NCBI GenBank assembly: GCA_963662245.2
Contig: CAXXVQ010000001.1
Span: 248,001 to 312,000 of the forward strand
DNA: 64,000 nucleotides
Source: JAFGVL01 sp963662245
GTDB taxonomy: Bacteria; Bacteroidota; Bacteroidia; Bacteroidales; Paludibacteraceae
Reading direction: 5' to 3'
Positions 27,484-34,391 of this stretch are shown piece after piece (within the stretch, counting starts at the first letter, position 1; each line of letters opens with the position of its first letter). The position numbers and the translations under genes were made by a program. The notes beneath the pieces were generated by a model, which saw nothing but the letters and a program-made list of their open reading frames with translations, made no database searches and had not been told where the DNA came from.

Positions 27484-28068
27484 TCAGCGAATACTTCGCA
27501 TCAAGGGTAACTTTTCCAAACCTCTTTCAATCACTATTACCTCCAAAATAGCGTCTTCTCCATGATAAAATCCGGCACTCGAATACAGATAATCTTGCTG
27601 ATTTAAGACGATACCCGCTCGTACTGGATTATCATGTATGTAGTTTATCTTTTGATGGATAAATTTATTGCTATAAATCTCTTCAGCATGATTCTCATGC
27701 GTCCAAAACTGATACTTCTCATTGCGTTTGTGCTTCTTAGCAGCAAACTCAAACAAGTTTAGCATCCAATCTTTTCGATTTTCAGTTTCTTGTGTTACGG
27801 TCTGCAATATTTGCTTGGCAGTAAAACTTTTGAATTCTTTAATTGTATCACTCAGGTTCCCCTTGTAACTTCTTATAAGTAAATGCACATGATTACTCAT
27901 AATTACATAAGCAAAAATCTCCAAATCCTTATATTGTTGGCAATAACGCAAACTATCAATAACAATATCTCGATACACTTTGCGTGTAAAAATATCAATC
28001 CATTCCACCACTTGAAAAGTGACGAAATGGATTGCTTCTTGATTTTTAATTTGATAACCGGTACTCAT
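27484..28068 (-). CDS. REP-associated tyrosine transposase (RAYT)-like, Y1_Tnp domain
   Basis: 194 residues from the ATG at 28068 (MSTGYQIKNQ); an upstream TTG or ATG (28113) is less likely. The HUH motif is H60-V-H62 in VIMSNHVHLLI and the likely nucleophile is Y143 in INYIHDNPVRAG. This is the IS200/IS605-like single-tyrosine fold found in domesticated RAYT proteins. Single copy here, no TnpB partner, and REP-type hairpins on both sides (27438-27472 and 28122-28169) match the standard RAYT arrangement, in which the protein nicks and moves REP palindromes. Function in this organism is inferred. Confidence 0.85.
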   Translation of the reverse strand: MSTGYQIKNQEAIHFVTFQVVEWIDIFTRKVYRDIVIDSLRYCQQYKDLEIFAYVIMSNHVHLLIRSYKGNLSDTIKEFKSFTAKQILQTVTQETENRKDWMLNLFEFAAKKHKRNEKYQFWTHENHAEEIYSNKFIHQKINYIHDNPVRAGIVLNQQDYLYSSAGFYHGEDAILEVIVIERGLEKLPLMRSIR

Positions 28069-28121
28069 GCGTAGTGTTTTTGCAATATTATACTTTTTAT
28101 TTAATATTTGCAATTTTTAAT

Positions 28122-28169
28122 GCAAGTCAGGAGACTTGCTTCTAGCTAGGACATAGTCTAGAGACTATG
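28122..28169. repeat. REP hairpins H2' and H3' upstream of the RAYT gene
   Basis: GCAAGTC-AGGA-GACTTGC (28122-28139) and CATAGTCT-AG-AGACTATG (28152-28169). Compared with H2 (GCAAGTT/AACTTGC) and H3 (CATAGCG/CGCTATG) elsewhere, both sides of each stem changed together, keeping pairing. Confidence 0.8.
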
Positions 28170-28211
28170 CCCAACTTGCGTACCGACAAGCTATGATTAA
28201 CGGGGGCTCAA

Positions 28212-28736
28212 CTAAAAATCCTCTTTCCTAAATCCACTAATAATAAGAATGAATGAAGATACACATACTGCTAAAAGGCCTAATTGAATACGCATATCTA
28301 TTGTACGCCTTTTTCTCAAGATTGTTCTTTCATATGAAATAAGTTGCTTCCCTACAACATCTAATCCTAAAACTTCTATTTTTCTAGATGTCATTAAACT
28401 TGAGCTATCTTTTTGTTTTATATATAAAGAAAAATACTTTTCTAAAATTAAAGATTCAATAATTATTGAATCTTTAATTTCTCCTAGATTAAAAGAACAT
28501 GGATATTCTTTTGTTTTTAATATTCCGATTTGATAATCTATCATAGCATTTCTAAACATACCTACGGTTTCTTTTTCTAAGAAACAAGTATCAAGTCTCG
28601 CTTGAATTAACACAGGCCGCTCTAATGAATACAGAGAATTCATTCCACTAAACAATGCAAAAAAACCAGGAATAATTAAGATTGACACAAAAAGAATCTT
28701 CCCTGTACTAATATTTGAAAATCTAAACTTTACCAT
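28212..28736 (-). CDS. Two-helix membrane protein; candidate immunity protein of an Rhs cassette
   Basis: 174 residues of no recognised family. One hydrophobic helix is near the N-terminus (about 14-33, ILFVSILIIPGFFALFSGM), then about 110 polar residues with two Cys (DTCF, EYPCSF), and a second helix near the C-terminus (about 150-168, LGLLAVCVSSFILIISGF). The loop is probably extracytoplasmic. It starts 17 bp downstream of a broken Rhs-tail-like fragment (28754-28865), the place where immunity genes normally sit. Immunity function is inferred from context only. Confidence 0.6.
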   Translation of the reverse strand: MVKFRFSNISTGKILFVSILIIPGFFALFSGMNSLYSLERPVLIQARLDTCFLEKETVGMFRNAMIDYQIGILKTKEYPCSFNLGEIKDSIIIESLILEKYFSLYIKQKDSSSLMTSRKIEVLGLDVVGKQLISYERTILRKRRTIDMRIQLGLLAVCVSSFILIISGFRKEDF

Positions 28737-28753
28737 AAACTTCTTTATGCAAT

Positions 28754-28865
28754 TTATCTGCTAAACTTTGCTTTAAATATTTTTTTACTTTGATTGACCG
28801 TTGGAGTCTTATTATTAGAACCTTTACCTCCTTTAGTAGAGTTACTTGTTGAAGAACCTTTACCC
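28754..28865 (-). pseudogene. Fragment of an Rhs-type C-terminal tail
   Basis: The minus strand reads GKGSSTSNSTKGGKGSNNK then TPTVNQSKKIFKAKFSR and stops at 28754. It is open only from the edge of the REP composite at 28863, which truncates it. The Gly/Ser-rich linker followed by a short basic end resembles the tail of the Rhs products encoded nearby. Its assignment to an Rhs protein is inference from position and composition. Confidence 0.45.
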
Positions 28866-28915
28866 CCTGCTCACCGTAGCGTATACCGCTCGCAAGTTCA
28901 GAGAATGGCTCTGCC
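28863..28915. repeat. REP-composite left half (second copy)
   Basis: Nearly identical to 25911-25963, ending in the same 10-bp TGGCTCTGCC that borders the inserted MITE-like element. Confidence 0.8.
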
Positions 28916-29157
28916 CAATGTCATTAAGTTAAGGGTATTTTAGCCTGAAAGGCTAATTTAATCTAGCCCAAGGCAACGCCTTGGGTTGATGAATGAATTG
29001 ATATTTGCGTCCTGTAAGGACAGGTTAAATATATTAAATTGCCCTTACAGGGCGTAAAATACAAAAAACATAACTTACCCAAGGCGTCGTTTTACTTTGC
29101 CTTGGGCTAAAATAGATTGGGCTTACAGCCCGTCAACTTCTTAACTTAATGACATTG
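28916..29157. mobile_element. 242-bp MITE-like element with IS4-type ends
   Basis: Begins CAATGTCATTAAGTTAAG and ends with CTTAACTTAATGACATTG, the ends of the 1,449-bp IS4-like element. It is flanked by the same 10-bp duplication TGGCTCTGCC (28906-28915, 29158-29167). The interior has no coding frame and instead holds stacked hairpins: AGCC-TGAAA-GGCT, CCCAAGGC-AA-CGCCTTGGG, CCTGTAAGGACAGG, GCCCTTACAGGGC, CCCAAGGC...GCCTTGGG and GGGC-TTACA-GCCC. The interior shares nothing obvious with the IS interior. Confidence 0.82.
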
Positions 29158-29292
29158 TGGCTCTGCCTTCGTCGTTTTAAAAAGAAGGCTCCTGCCTTCT
29201 GCAAGTTGGAAACTTGCTTTTAGCTTCGACATAGCGAGACGCTATGCCGAACTTGCGCTAGCCTTATTTTTACTACGCTACGCAGAACAGAG
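29158..29292. repeat. REP-composite right half with hairpins H1-H2-H3
   Basis: H1 AGAAGGC/GCCTTCT, H2 GCAAGTT/AACTTGC and H3 CATAGCG-AGA-CGCTATG, then GAACTTGCG and TTACTACGCTACGCAGAACAG. 32716-32841 carries the same string almost base for base. Confidence 0.82.
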
Positions 29293-29324
29293 ACTTGCGC
29301 CAAATGGGGTGTAGAAATTCAGAA

Positions 29325-29699
29325 TTAACTTTGCGTCATCCGAGTAGCAAAAAATAATAATACAAATAACAACAATATAACAATAATCACTAGCCAATTA
29401 ATTATTCTTTTTTTAGATAAAGAATATGATAAATAGATCTTCTCTAAAGTTCTTAAAACTTCTTTTTTAGAATAATAACGAAAACCCAATATAATAGGAG
29501 GGATAAAGAATGTTCCAAACCAAAACATCATGCTATGTCTTTTTAATAGTGATAAAAATTGATTATCAAGCATAATAGCTAGAAAACATATTAATGAAAA
29601 CATAAACATGAACAAAAAAATGGATGTAAGTAAAAATGTACTCCATTTTGAATCACTCTCATCTTTTTTTAATTTTTTATTAAGGAACCTATATATCAC
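29325..29699 (-). CDS. Small membrane protein; candidate immunity protein
   Basis: 124 residues with three hydrophobic stretches (about 22-45, 57-74 and 98-119) and a charged N-terminus (NKKLKKDESDSKW). No family recognised. It lies 61 bp downstream of the Rhs-type toxin-tail frame at 29761-30405 on the same strand, the usual place of a cognate immunity gene. Immunity function is inferred. Confidence 0.55.
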   Translation of the reverse strand: MIYRFLNKKLKKDESDSKWSTFLLTSIFLFMFMFSLICFLAIMLDNQFLSLLKRHSMMFWFGTFFIPPIILGFRYYSKKEVLRTLEKIYLSYSLSKKRIINWLVIIVILLLFVLLFFATRMTQS

Positions 29700-29760
29700 A
29701 TAGAAAAAAAAAATCTAGAATTTTCATTTTGTATCCATTTTAATATCAAATAATTATTCT

Positions 29761-30405
29761 CTACCAAACCATCCACATCCAAGGGTTATCACCATGTCCA
29801 TTATTAACCAAAGTCTCTAATGCAGACATTTTAGTCACATAAATTATCTTACCAAAACTATATGTGGCTCCTACTTCCCAAAAAACAGTACTAGCCAGAC
29901 CAACGCCAAATTCAGTTCCATCTATTAGTTTATATCCTTTAAAAAAGAAATTATATGCACTATAACCAGTACTCAACCAACCTAAAGTAGTACCAGTTCT
30001 CCCTAACCACTTAACAGAGTTCTTTGCTATATCTGCACTATTCCGATACATCCAAGCCCCATTTCCTCCTTTTTCAAGAATTGAGAAAGAATAATACTTA
30101 CCATTAACTCCTTTCCAATAGCCACTATTTAGGAAAGGTCTTTGTGTATACTTTAAACCAGCTACGGATGAACTTGCTGCGCCAATATAACCGATGCTAT
30201 TAAATATGAAGGACAAACTAGTATTAAATGATGTTGCCTGTTTAGAAAAAGACTTCATTCTTCTATCAAAATCATCCATCATCATTTGAAGATTAAACGA
30301 CATTTGTTGAAGTTCAAGACTTCTTCGTATTGAAGCAGGATCATGCCCTGGTCTATAAGGCACCTGAGTATTTACTGGCTTATCCCCTATTACATCAGGA
30401 ATCAA
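29761..30405 (-). CDS. Rhs-type C-terminal tail module, out of frame with its Rhs tip
   Basis: 214 residues from a TTG. The sequence IPDVIGDKPVNTQVPYRPG reads like a continuation of the protein encoded at 30395-30853 but is in another frame (11-bp overlap). The mid part GYWKGVNGKYYSFSIL ... ALETLVNNG has the GYWxGxNGKYY signature I recall from Bacteroidetes Rhs tails, with several moderately hydrophobic segments (LSFIFNSIGYIGAASSSVAGL, FGVGLASTVFWEVGATYSFG). No classic nuclease or deaminase motif is visible. It is probably the effector half of a frameshifted Rhs gene; activity unknown. Confidence 0.6.
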   Translation of the reverse strand: MIPDVIGDKPVNTQVPYRPGHDPASIRRSLELQQMSFNLQMMMDDFDRRMKSFSKQATSFNTSLSFIFNSIGYIGAASSSVAGLKYTQRPFLNSGYWKGVNGKYYSFSILEKGGNGAWMYRNSADIAKNSVKWLGRTGTTLGWLSTGYSAYNFFFKGYKLIDGTEFGVGLASTVFWEVGATYSFGKIIYVTKMSALETLVNNGHGDNPWMWMVW

Positions 30406-30853
30406 CCAGTGGAACTTGATTAGGCATAGCGTCTAATATTGAGGTTGTAACATTAGCTAATCCAATGCCAATGCTAATACCATCAGAAATTACATCACTA
30501 ATACTATAGCCACCACCCCCACTAGCTAAATCTGCATCTACATCATAATCAAAGTCAGCATCACCTGGGTCATCCCATGTACCATCAGGAGAAAATGTTG
30601 TTGAACCACTTGAGCCACCATCAGACTGAGCTCCAATAGGGTCTACCAACGCCACCGGATTCCCATCCATCACCACATAAGGTGATTGCCAGTAATTATT
30701 CACAGGATCAGGACATGTCCAACGCATAATGCGACTATCCAGCTCTCGGAAATAGGTTGTGTATTGGTTCATTCCCATCTCGGCAGACTTCATACTTCCC
30801 TGATATCCAAAGCTATATGTAGATGAAATATACTGTCTGCCCGGCATATCCAT
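30395..30853 (-). CDS. Orphan Rhs core tip (cassette B), frameshifted before its tail
   Basis: 152 residues. MPGRQYISSTYSFGYQGSM ... TTYFRELDSRIMRWTCPDP ... PVALVDPIG is the end of an Rhs/YD-repeat core; in typical Bacteroidetes proteins this region reads like MPGR..YRYGFNGKEK..GRWLSVDP...NPIRFVDPDG. Only the last ~75 core residues are present, followed by a Gly/Ser/Asp-rich linker and a stop at 30395. The downstream frame continues a plausible tail. An in-frame TGA lies shortly upstream of the ATG, so this is a tip cassette and not a full Rhs gene. The first ~80 codons are nearly identical to 32541-32300. Confidence 0.7.
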   Translation of the reverse strand: MDMPGRQYISSTYSFGYQGSMKSAEMGMNQYTTYFRELDSRIMRWTCPDPVNNYWQSPYVVMDGNPVALVDPIGAQSDGGSSGSTTFSPDGTWDDPGDADFDYDVDADLASGGGGYSISDVISDGISIGIGLANVTTSILDAMPNQVPLVDS

Positions 30854-30996
30854 TCCTCCGGCATCGTGGGTTCAACTGCACTCAGTTATCAATACCTAAA
30901 ATCCAAAGGTATTACTTTTTTCAAAAAGCCATATCCTCTTAACTAACAAAGGATACTCTTTGCTGAATATCCTTTGTTTGTTTATATTGTTTTTCT
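30583..30996. repeat. Duplicated Rhs-tip segment (copy 1 of ~414 bp)
   Basis: Nearly identical to 32271-32684. It covers the linker start, the core tip, the ATG and about 140 bp of upstream DNA. That upstream part includes a 10-bp hairpin ACAAAGGATA (30946-30955) / TATCCTTTGT (30968-30977). Confidence 0.85.
30904..30911 (-). promoter_or_regulatory. -7-like box (TACCTTTG) upstream of Rhs cassette B
   Basis: Matches TAnnTTTG on the minus strand, 50 bp before the ATG at 30853, and lies in the duplicated segment. No well-spaced -33 element was seen, so the promoter is tentative. Confidence 0.35.
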
Positions 30997-31072
30997 CAAT
31001 CATGCTGTTAAAAACTGCCTCTGTTTTAGGTTCAAGTTACGCTAAAGCTAAACTTGTGCCAAGTGGAGGATT

Positions 31073-31468
31073 CTACATTATCTTAGTGTAAAAAAAATAA
31101 AATACCCACAAATAGATAAGTATTGTTGTAAATTTATACAATAAAAAGAGAATCCTAGATTTTCTAGATATTGGATATATTACAATCCTTCTCAAATTGT
31201 ATACTGCTTCAAGGCTCAACATCAATATCAATACACAAATACTAACATAAATAAATATTGTACCAAGTTGTAAAAAACTAAATAAAATAGGCAATATCAA
31301 TAAAAAAATTAAACCCAATATAGCTGCATTTACATTTGATTTCATAAAAACTTTCTTTAAAGAAGTCTTATCTTCATTTGAAGACTTACCAAAATCTTTA
31401 TATAACTCTTTTTTTACAACAGCTAATATTACTGCAAAAAATAATAAAACTAAAATTGTCGTATCCAT
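31073..31468 (-). CDS. Small membrane protein; candidate immunity protein
   Basis: 131 residues with about four hydrophobic helices (1-18, 48-66, 70-90 and 105-127) separated by short basic loops (KKELYKDFGKSSNEDK, RKSR). No family recognised. It starts 29 bp after the stop of the intact Rhs-tip gene at 31498-32541, consistent with a tightly coupled effector-immunity pair. Immunity function is inferred. Confidence 0.6.
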   Translation of the reverse strand: MDTTILVLLFFAVILAVVKKELYKDFGKSSNEDKTSLKKVFMKSNVNAAILGLIFLLILPILFSFLQLGTIFIYVSICVLILMLSLEAVYNLRRIVIYPISRKSRILFLLYKFTTILIYLWVFYFFYTKIM

Positions 31469-31497
31469 ATCAATATAAATTTAAACTACATAAGAAA

Positions 31498-32541
31498 TTA
31501 TTCATTTGCCGCTGCCGTAATTATCAACACAGGAATCATCACTTCAGGAAATACTACCGTTAATACCGCAACAGTTCCAATTGTTGCATAAGTTCCATAT
31601 TCAATATATTTAGGATTAATATTCGGAACCCATTCTTTATTTGTAGCAAAAGAAGGTTCATCTTGTGGATCTAATTTAACATCCTTATTTTTATTATAAG
31701 TCTGTTTAAATGTCATTGTTACTCCATTTTTCTTAACCGAATATTTAATATAAAATGCACCTTTAGATATGTCTCCTCCATAACTCCATCCATTACCTAA
31801 ACTTTGTTCTATTGATGATGACATATCGGTACTAACATTAATAGATGTTCCTCCAACTTTCACACTTGAATTTATTTTTGGTTTGTCAGTACTCACTACT
31901 CCATTAACACTTGTTCTTGACACAAGATATTCAATATTTTTATCACTTCCTTTCGACGAAGTTGCCGAAATAGAAAAACTATATTCTGTACTCACCTCAT
32001 AATCACCAAATTGCTTTTTGCCTAAGTCTTTCTTGTACTTTGCAGTAACTTTTGCTGCTGGACCAGTATAATTTTTAACCGCTAAATCAAGACTCCTTTG
32101 CAAATTAGTATTCATAGCTTCTTGTGAATGCTCAAAAAGCCATACCATTCCAGCTCCAACCTTATCTGCAACATCAGACATAGCATCTTTCACATCTCCC
32201 CAAGTAAGCGAACTTGACCCAGATATATCTCCAATGTCATCTAGAATAGGTTCACTCATGTGCCATTTCCCATCAGGAGAAAATGTTGTTGAACCACTTG
32301 AGCCACCATCAGACTGAGCTCCAATAGGGTCTACCAACGCCACCGGATTACCATCCATCACCACATATGGTGATTGCCAGTAGTTATTCACCGGGTCCGG
32401 GCATGTCCAACGCATAATGCGGCTATCCAGCTCTCGGAAATAGGTTGTGTATTGGTTCATTCCCATTTCGGTAGACTTCATACTTCCCTGATATCCAAAG
32501 CTATATGTAGATGAAATATACTGTCTGCCCGGCATATCCAT
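31498..32541 (-). CDS. Orphan Rhs core tip fused to a variable tail (cassette A, intact)
   Basis: 347 residues. Residues 1-75 are the Rhs core end (MPGRQYISSTYSFGYQGSM to PVALVDPIG) and are nearly identical to cassette B. After a Gly/Ser linker the sequence is unique: a helical stretch (WLFEHSQEAMNTNLQRSLDLAVKNYTGPAAKV), a long Ser/Thr-rich beta-like part, and a hydrophobic C-terminus (ATIGTVAVLTVVFPEVMIPVLIITAAANE) that could span a membrane. A conserved front with a switched tail is the mark of polymorphic toxins. No N-terminal delivery domain is present, so it may be a silent or recombination-donor cassette. A TAnnTTTG-like box lies upstream. Confidence 0.72.
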   Translation of the reverse strand: MDMPGRQYISSTYSFGYQGSMKSTEMGMNQYTTYFRELDSRIMRWTCPDPVNNYWQSPYVVMDGNPVALVDPIGAQSDGGSSGSTTFSPDGKWHMSEPILDDIGDISGSSSLTWGDVKDAMSDVADKVGAGMVWLFEHSQEAMNTNLQRSLDLAVKNYTGPAAKVTAKYKKDLGKKQFGDYEVSTEYSFSISATSSKGSDKNIEYLVSRTSVNGVVSTDKPKINSSVKVGGTSINVSTDMSSSIEQSLGNGWSYGGDISKGAFYIKYSVKKNGVTMTFKQTYNKNKDVKLDPQDEPSFATNKEWVPNINPKYIEYGTYATIGTVAVLTVVFPEVMIPVLIITAAANE

Positions 32542-32684
32542 TCCTCCGGCATCGTGGGTTCAACTGCGCTCTGTTATCAATACTCAAAACCCAAAGGTAT
32601 TACTTTTTTCAAAAAGCAACACTTCTCTTAACTAACAAAGGATACTCTTTGCTGAATATCCTTTGTTGTTTTATATTGTTTTTT
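32271..32684. repeat. Duplicated Rhs-tip segment (copy 2 of ~414 bp)
   Basis: Partner of 30583-30996, including the same upstream hairpin (32635-32644 / 32657-32666). Long enough to support homologous recombination between the two cassettes. Confidence 0.85.
32592..32599 (-). promoter_or_regulatory. -7-like box (TACCTTTG) upstream of Rhs cassette A
   Basis: Same position relative to the ATG as in cassette B, 50 bp upstream. Tentative, as no good -33 element is visible. Confidence 0.35.
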
Positions 32685-32715
32685 ATCATAGAATGCGCCA
32701 GCGAGGGGCTCCTAC

Positions 32716-32841
32716 CTTCGTCGTTTTAAAAAGAAGGCTCCTGCCTTCTGCAAGTTGGAAACTTGCTTTTAGCTTCGACATAGCGAGACGCTATGCCGAA
32801 CTTGCGCCATCCTTATTTTTACTACGCTACGCTGAACAGAG
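32716..32841. repeat. REP composite (third copy, no insertion)
   Basis: Carries TTCGTCG..., H1, H2, H3 and the TTACTACGCTACGCTGAACAGAGA end as at 29167-29296. No IS or MITE sits in this copy. Its right edge is exactly where the alpha-2-macroglobulin-like reading frame is cut off. Confidence 0.82.
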
Positions 32842-33144
32842 ATAAAAATCTTGAATTGTTTTCAACTCTAATCGCACTTGATTATCGCTTACTTTTGTTA
32901 GCAGATAATGCCCGGGGTTCAAATTCGTAGTATCAAATTTGGATGTCAAAAAAGAATCAACTTTTGTATGCAAAAGCTTGTAATAATCTTTGACCGTTTT
33001 CCCTTTGTAGAGTTCCGCAGCCTCTTTATTGGAAATCTGGTAATAATAAGTGTACGGACTTTGCGCCTTGCTTTTCAACAAATCATTTGCAAACAGACTT
33101 GAAATCAACGCCATAAGCAAAAATAACAGACTAACTCTTTTCAT
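32827..33144 (-). pseudogene. N-terminal stub of an alpha-2-macroglobulin-like gene
   Basis: 105 codons. It has a signal peptide (MKRVSLLFLLMALISSLFA) and then YTYYYQISNKEAAELYKGKTVKDYY ... VDSFLTSKFDTTNLNPGHYLLTKVSDNQVRLELKTIQDF, which matches my recollection of the start of very large Bacteroidetes MG2/A2M-family proteins. The homology stops at DF and the last residues YLCSA come from the REP composite. Its promoter side is separated from the ATG by an IS (33150-34200). The rest of the gene is not in the window. Family call is from memory, moderate confidence. Confidence 0.6.
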
Positions 33145-33149
33145 ATATA

Positions 33150-34200
33150 ATGCGAATTAAGGGTTGAAATTAAAATATCAAATTAATAAAAGCAGCAGCA
33201 ATTCTTCCACATATAAAGGTCAATAAACCACTAGTAGAACGAACCTTGCTGGCTATTTGTATTTTTGTTTTTTCATTTAACCAGTTGAAAAGCGATTCAA
33301 TTGGCTGTCTTACAGTTGAAACGGCTGAGGAATATAAATCAGCCCAAGCCTTATTTTGTTGTTTTTCCCATTCTGTTTGTCCTTTAATTGCCTTTACAGG
33401 AGTTAAAATGGACAAGTTGTTTGTTTTCTTTTTCTCAGACCAGAATTCAGCATTTGAATAAGCTTTGTCTGCAACAATAGTACGGTTATACATGTCTTGA
33501 GAAGCTTCTTTAAGCATACATAAATCATGTTTTGAAGCCTCTGTGAAAAGCATTTGTTCTGGATGAGGCAAATGTCCTTTTCGTCTAAAAGAAATGGCGT
33601 GTAACTTCAATCCATAATAGTATATACCTTTGGTAGAGCAAAAGCCCTTGTCAGTAATTTCTTGTGCCACTTTTGAATTTCTTTTTCCTGAACATATTAT
33701 AATTGGCATAGAGTCTACAAGACTAATTTCTTTATCACAATCATTTGGCACAAAGTCATTAAACAAAGACAATGTAAGAGCTTTAAAGCCTTCATTGAGT
33801 CTATTTATCCTTGTGTTGAAAGCCACATATGATGTGAGTTTTGGAAACCATTCACGAAGATGCTCACTTGCAAATTCATGAATCTTTTTCACTTTGTGAT
33901 GTTCTTCAACTTGCATTACATACAAGTAAATGCTCATAGCCTCTTGGTCTGTAAATTTTGGCTGATCATTGTTGCTAAAGCGTTGACAAATATATTTTAT
34001 CTCTTTATCGTATTGCTCACATACATAGCAATAGATTTTTATTAGTTTTATAGCCTTATCCTTGGGTATCATAATTAGAATAAATCGTGGATGATTTTTC
34101 ATCTAATTTAATGATATTCAAGGATATAACAAAATATGTACCCGCTTATTTTGCTGTATCACAGCACTTTATTTATCTTTTTTCAACCCTTAATTCGCAT
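33150..34200 (-). mobile_element. Insertion sequence of ~1,051 bp (IS982/IS5-like)
   Basis: Terminal inverted repeats ATGCGAATTAAGGGTTGAAA (33150-33169) and its complement at 34181-34200 are perfect over 20 bp. Flanking ATATA (33145-33149 and 34201-34205) is a probable 5-bp target duplication, although the site is AT-repetitive. One transposase gene is inside. Confidence 0.85.
33170..34102 (-). CDS. DDE transposase of the 1,051-bp IS
   Basis: 310 residues (or 300 from the ATG at 34072, MIPKDKAIKL, which looks the more natural start). Likely catalytic residues: SLVDSMPIIIC (D), TIVADKAYSN (D) and RQPIESLFNWLNEKTKIQIASKVRS (E). The frame is uninterrupted and spans nearly the whole element, so the IS may still be active. 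Layout resembles IS982- or IS5-type enzymes; I cannot assign the family firmly. Confidence 0.82.
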   Translation of the reverse strand: MKNHPRFILIMIPKDKAIKLIKIYCYVCEQYDKEIKYICQRFSNNDQPKFTDQEAMSIYLYVMQVEEHHKVKKIHEFASEHLREWFPKLTSYVAFNTRINRLNEGFKALTLSLFNDFVPNDCDKEISLVDSMPIIICSGKRNSKVAQEITDKGFCSTKGIYYYGLKLHAISFRRKGHLPHPEQMLFTEASKHDLCMLKEASQDMYNRTIVADKAYSNAEFWSEKKKTNNLSILTPVKAIKGQTEWEKQQNKAWADLYSSAVSTVRQPIESLFNWLNEKTKIQIASKVRSTSGLLTFICGRIAAAFINLIF

Positions 34201-34269
34201 ATATAGATAATTTTGGGAAGAACATACTTTTTAAACTAGCGCAAACCTAAAATATTATACCGAATGATG

Positions 34270-34277
34270 CAAATTTA
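34270..34277 (-). promoter_or_regulatory. -7 box (TAAATTTG, minus), probable former promoter of the A2M-like gene
   Basis: Matches TAnnTTTG on the minus strand. With the IS removed it would lie about 75 bp upstream of the A2M-like ATG. Confidence 0.4.
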
Positions 34278-34348
34278 CGCATCAAAGAGATGCTGCATTT
34301 TTTTATAAAACTATTACAGGCAGCCCTATTGCGTTTCACTAATTTCAC

Positions 34349-34356
34349 TATCTTTG
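34349..34356 (+). promoter_or_regulatory. Bacteroidetes -7 box (TATCTTTG)
   Basis: TAnnTTTG match 35 bp before thrS, with a TTG 17 bp further upstream. Confidence 0.65.
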
Positions 34357-34391
34357 CAGCTCTTAAAAAACCATTTGTAAGGTAAAAAATT

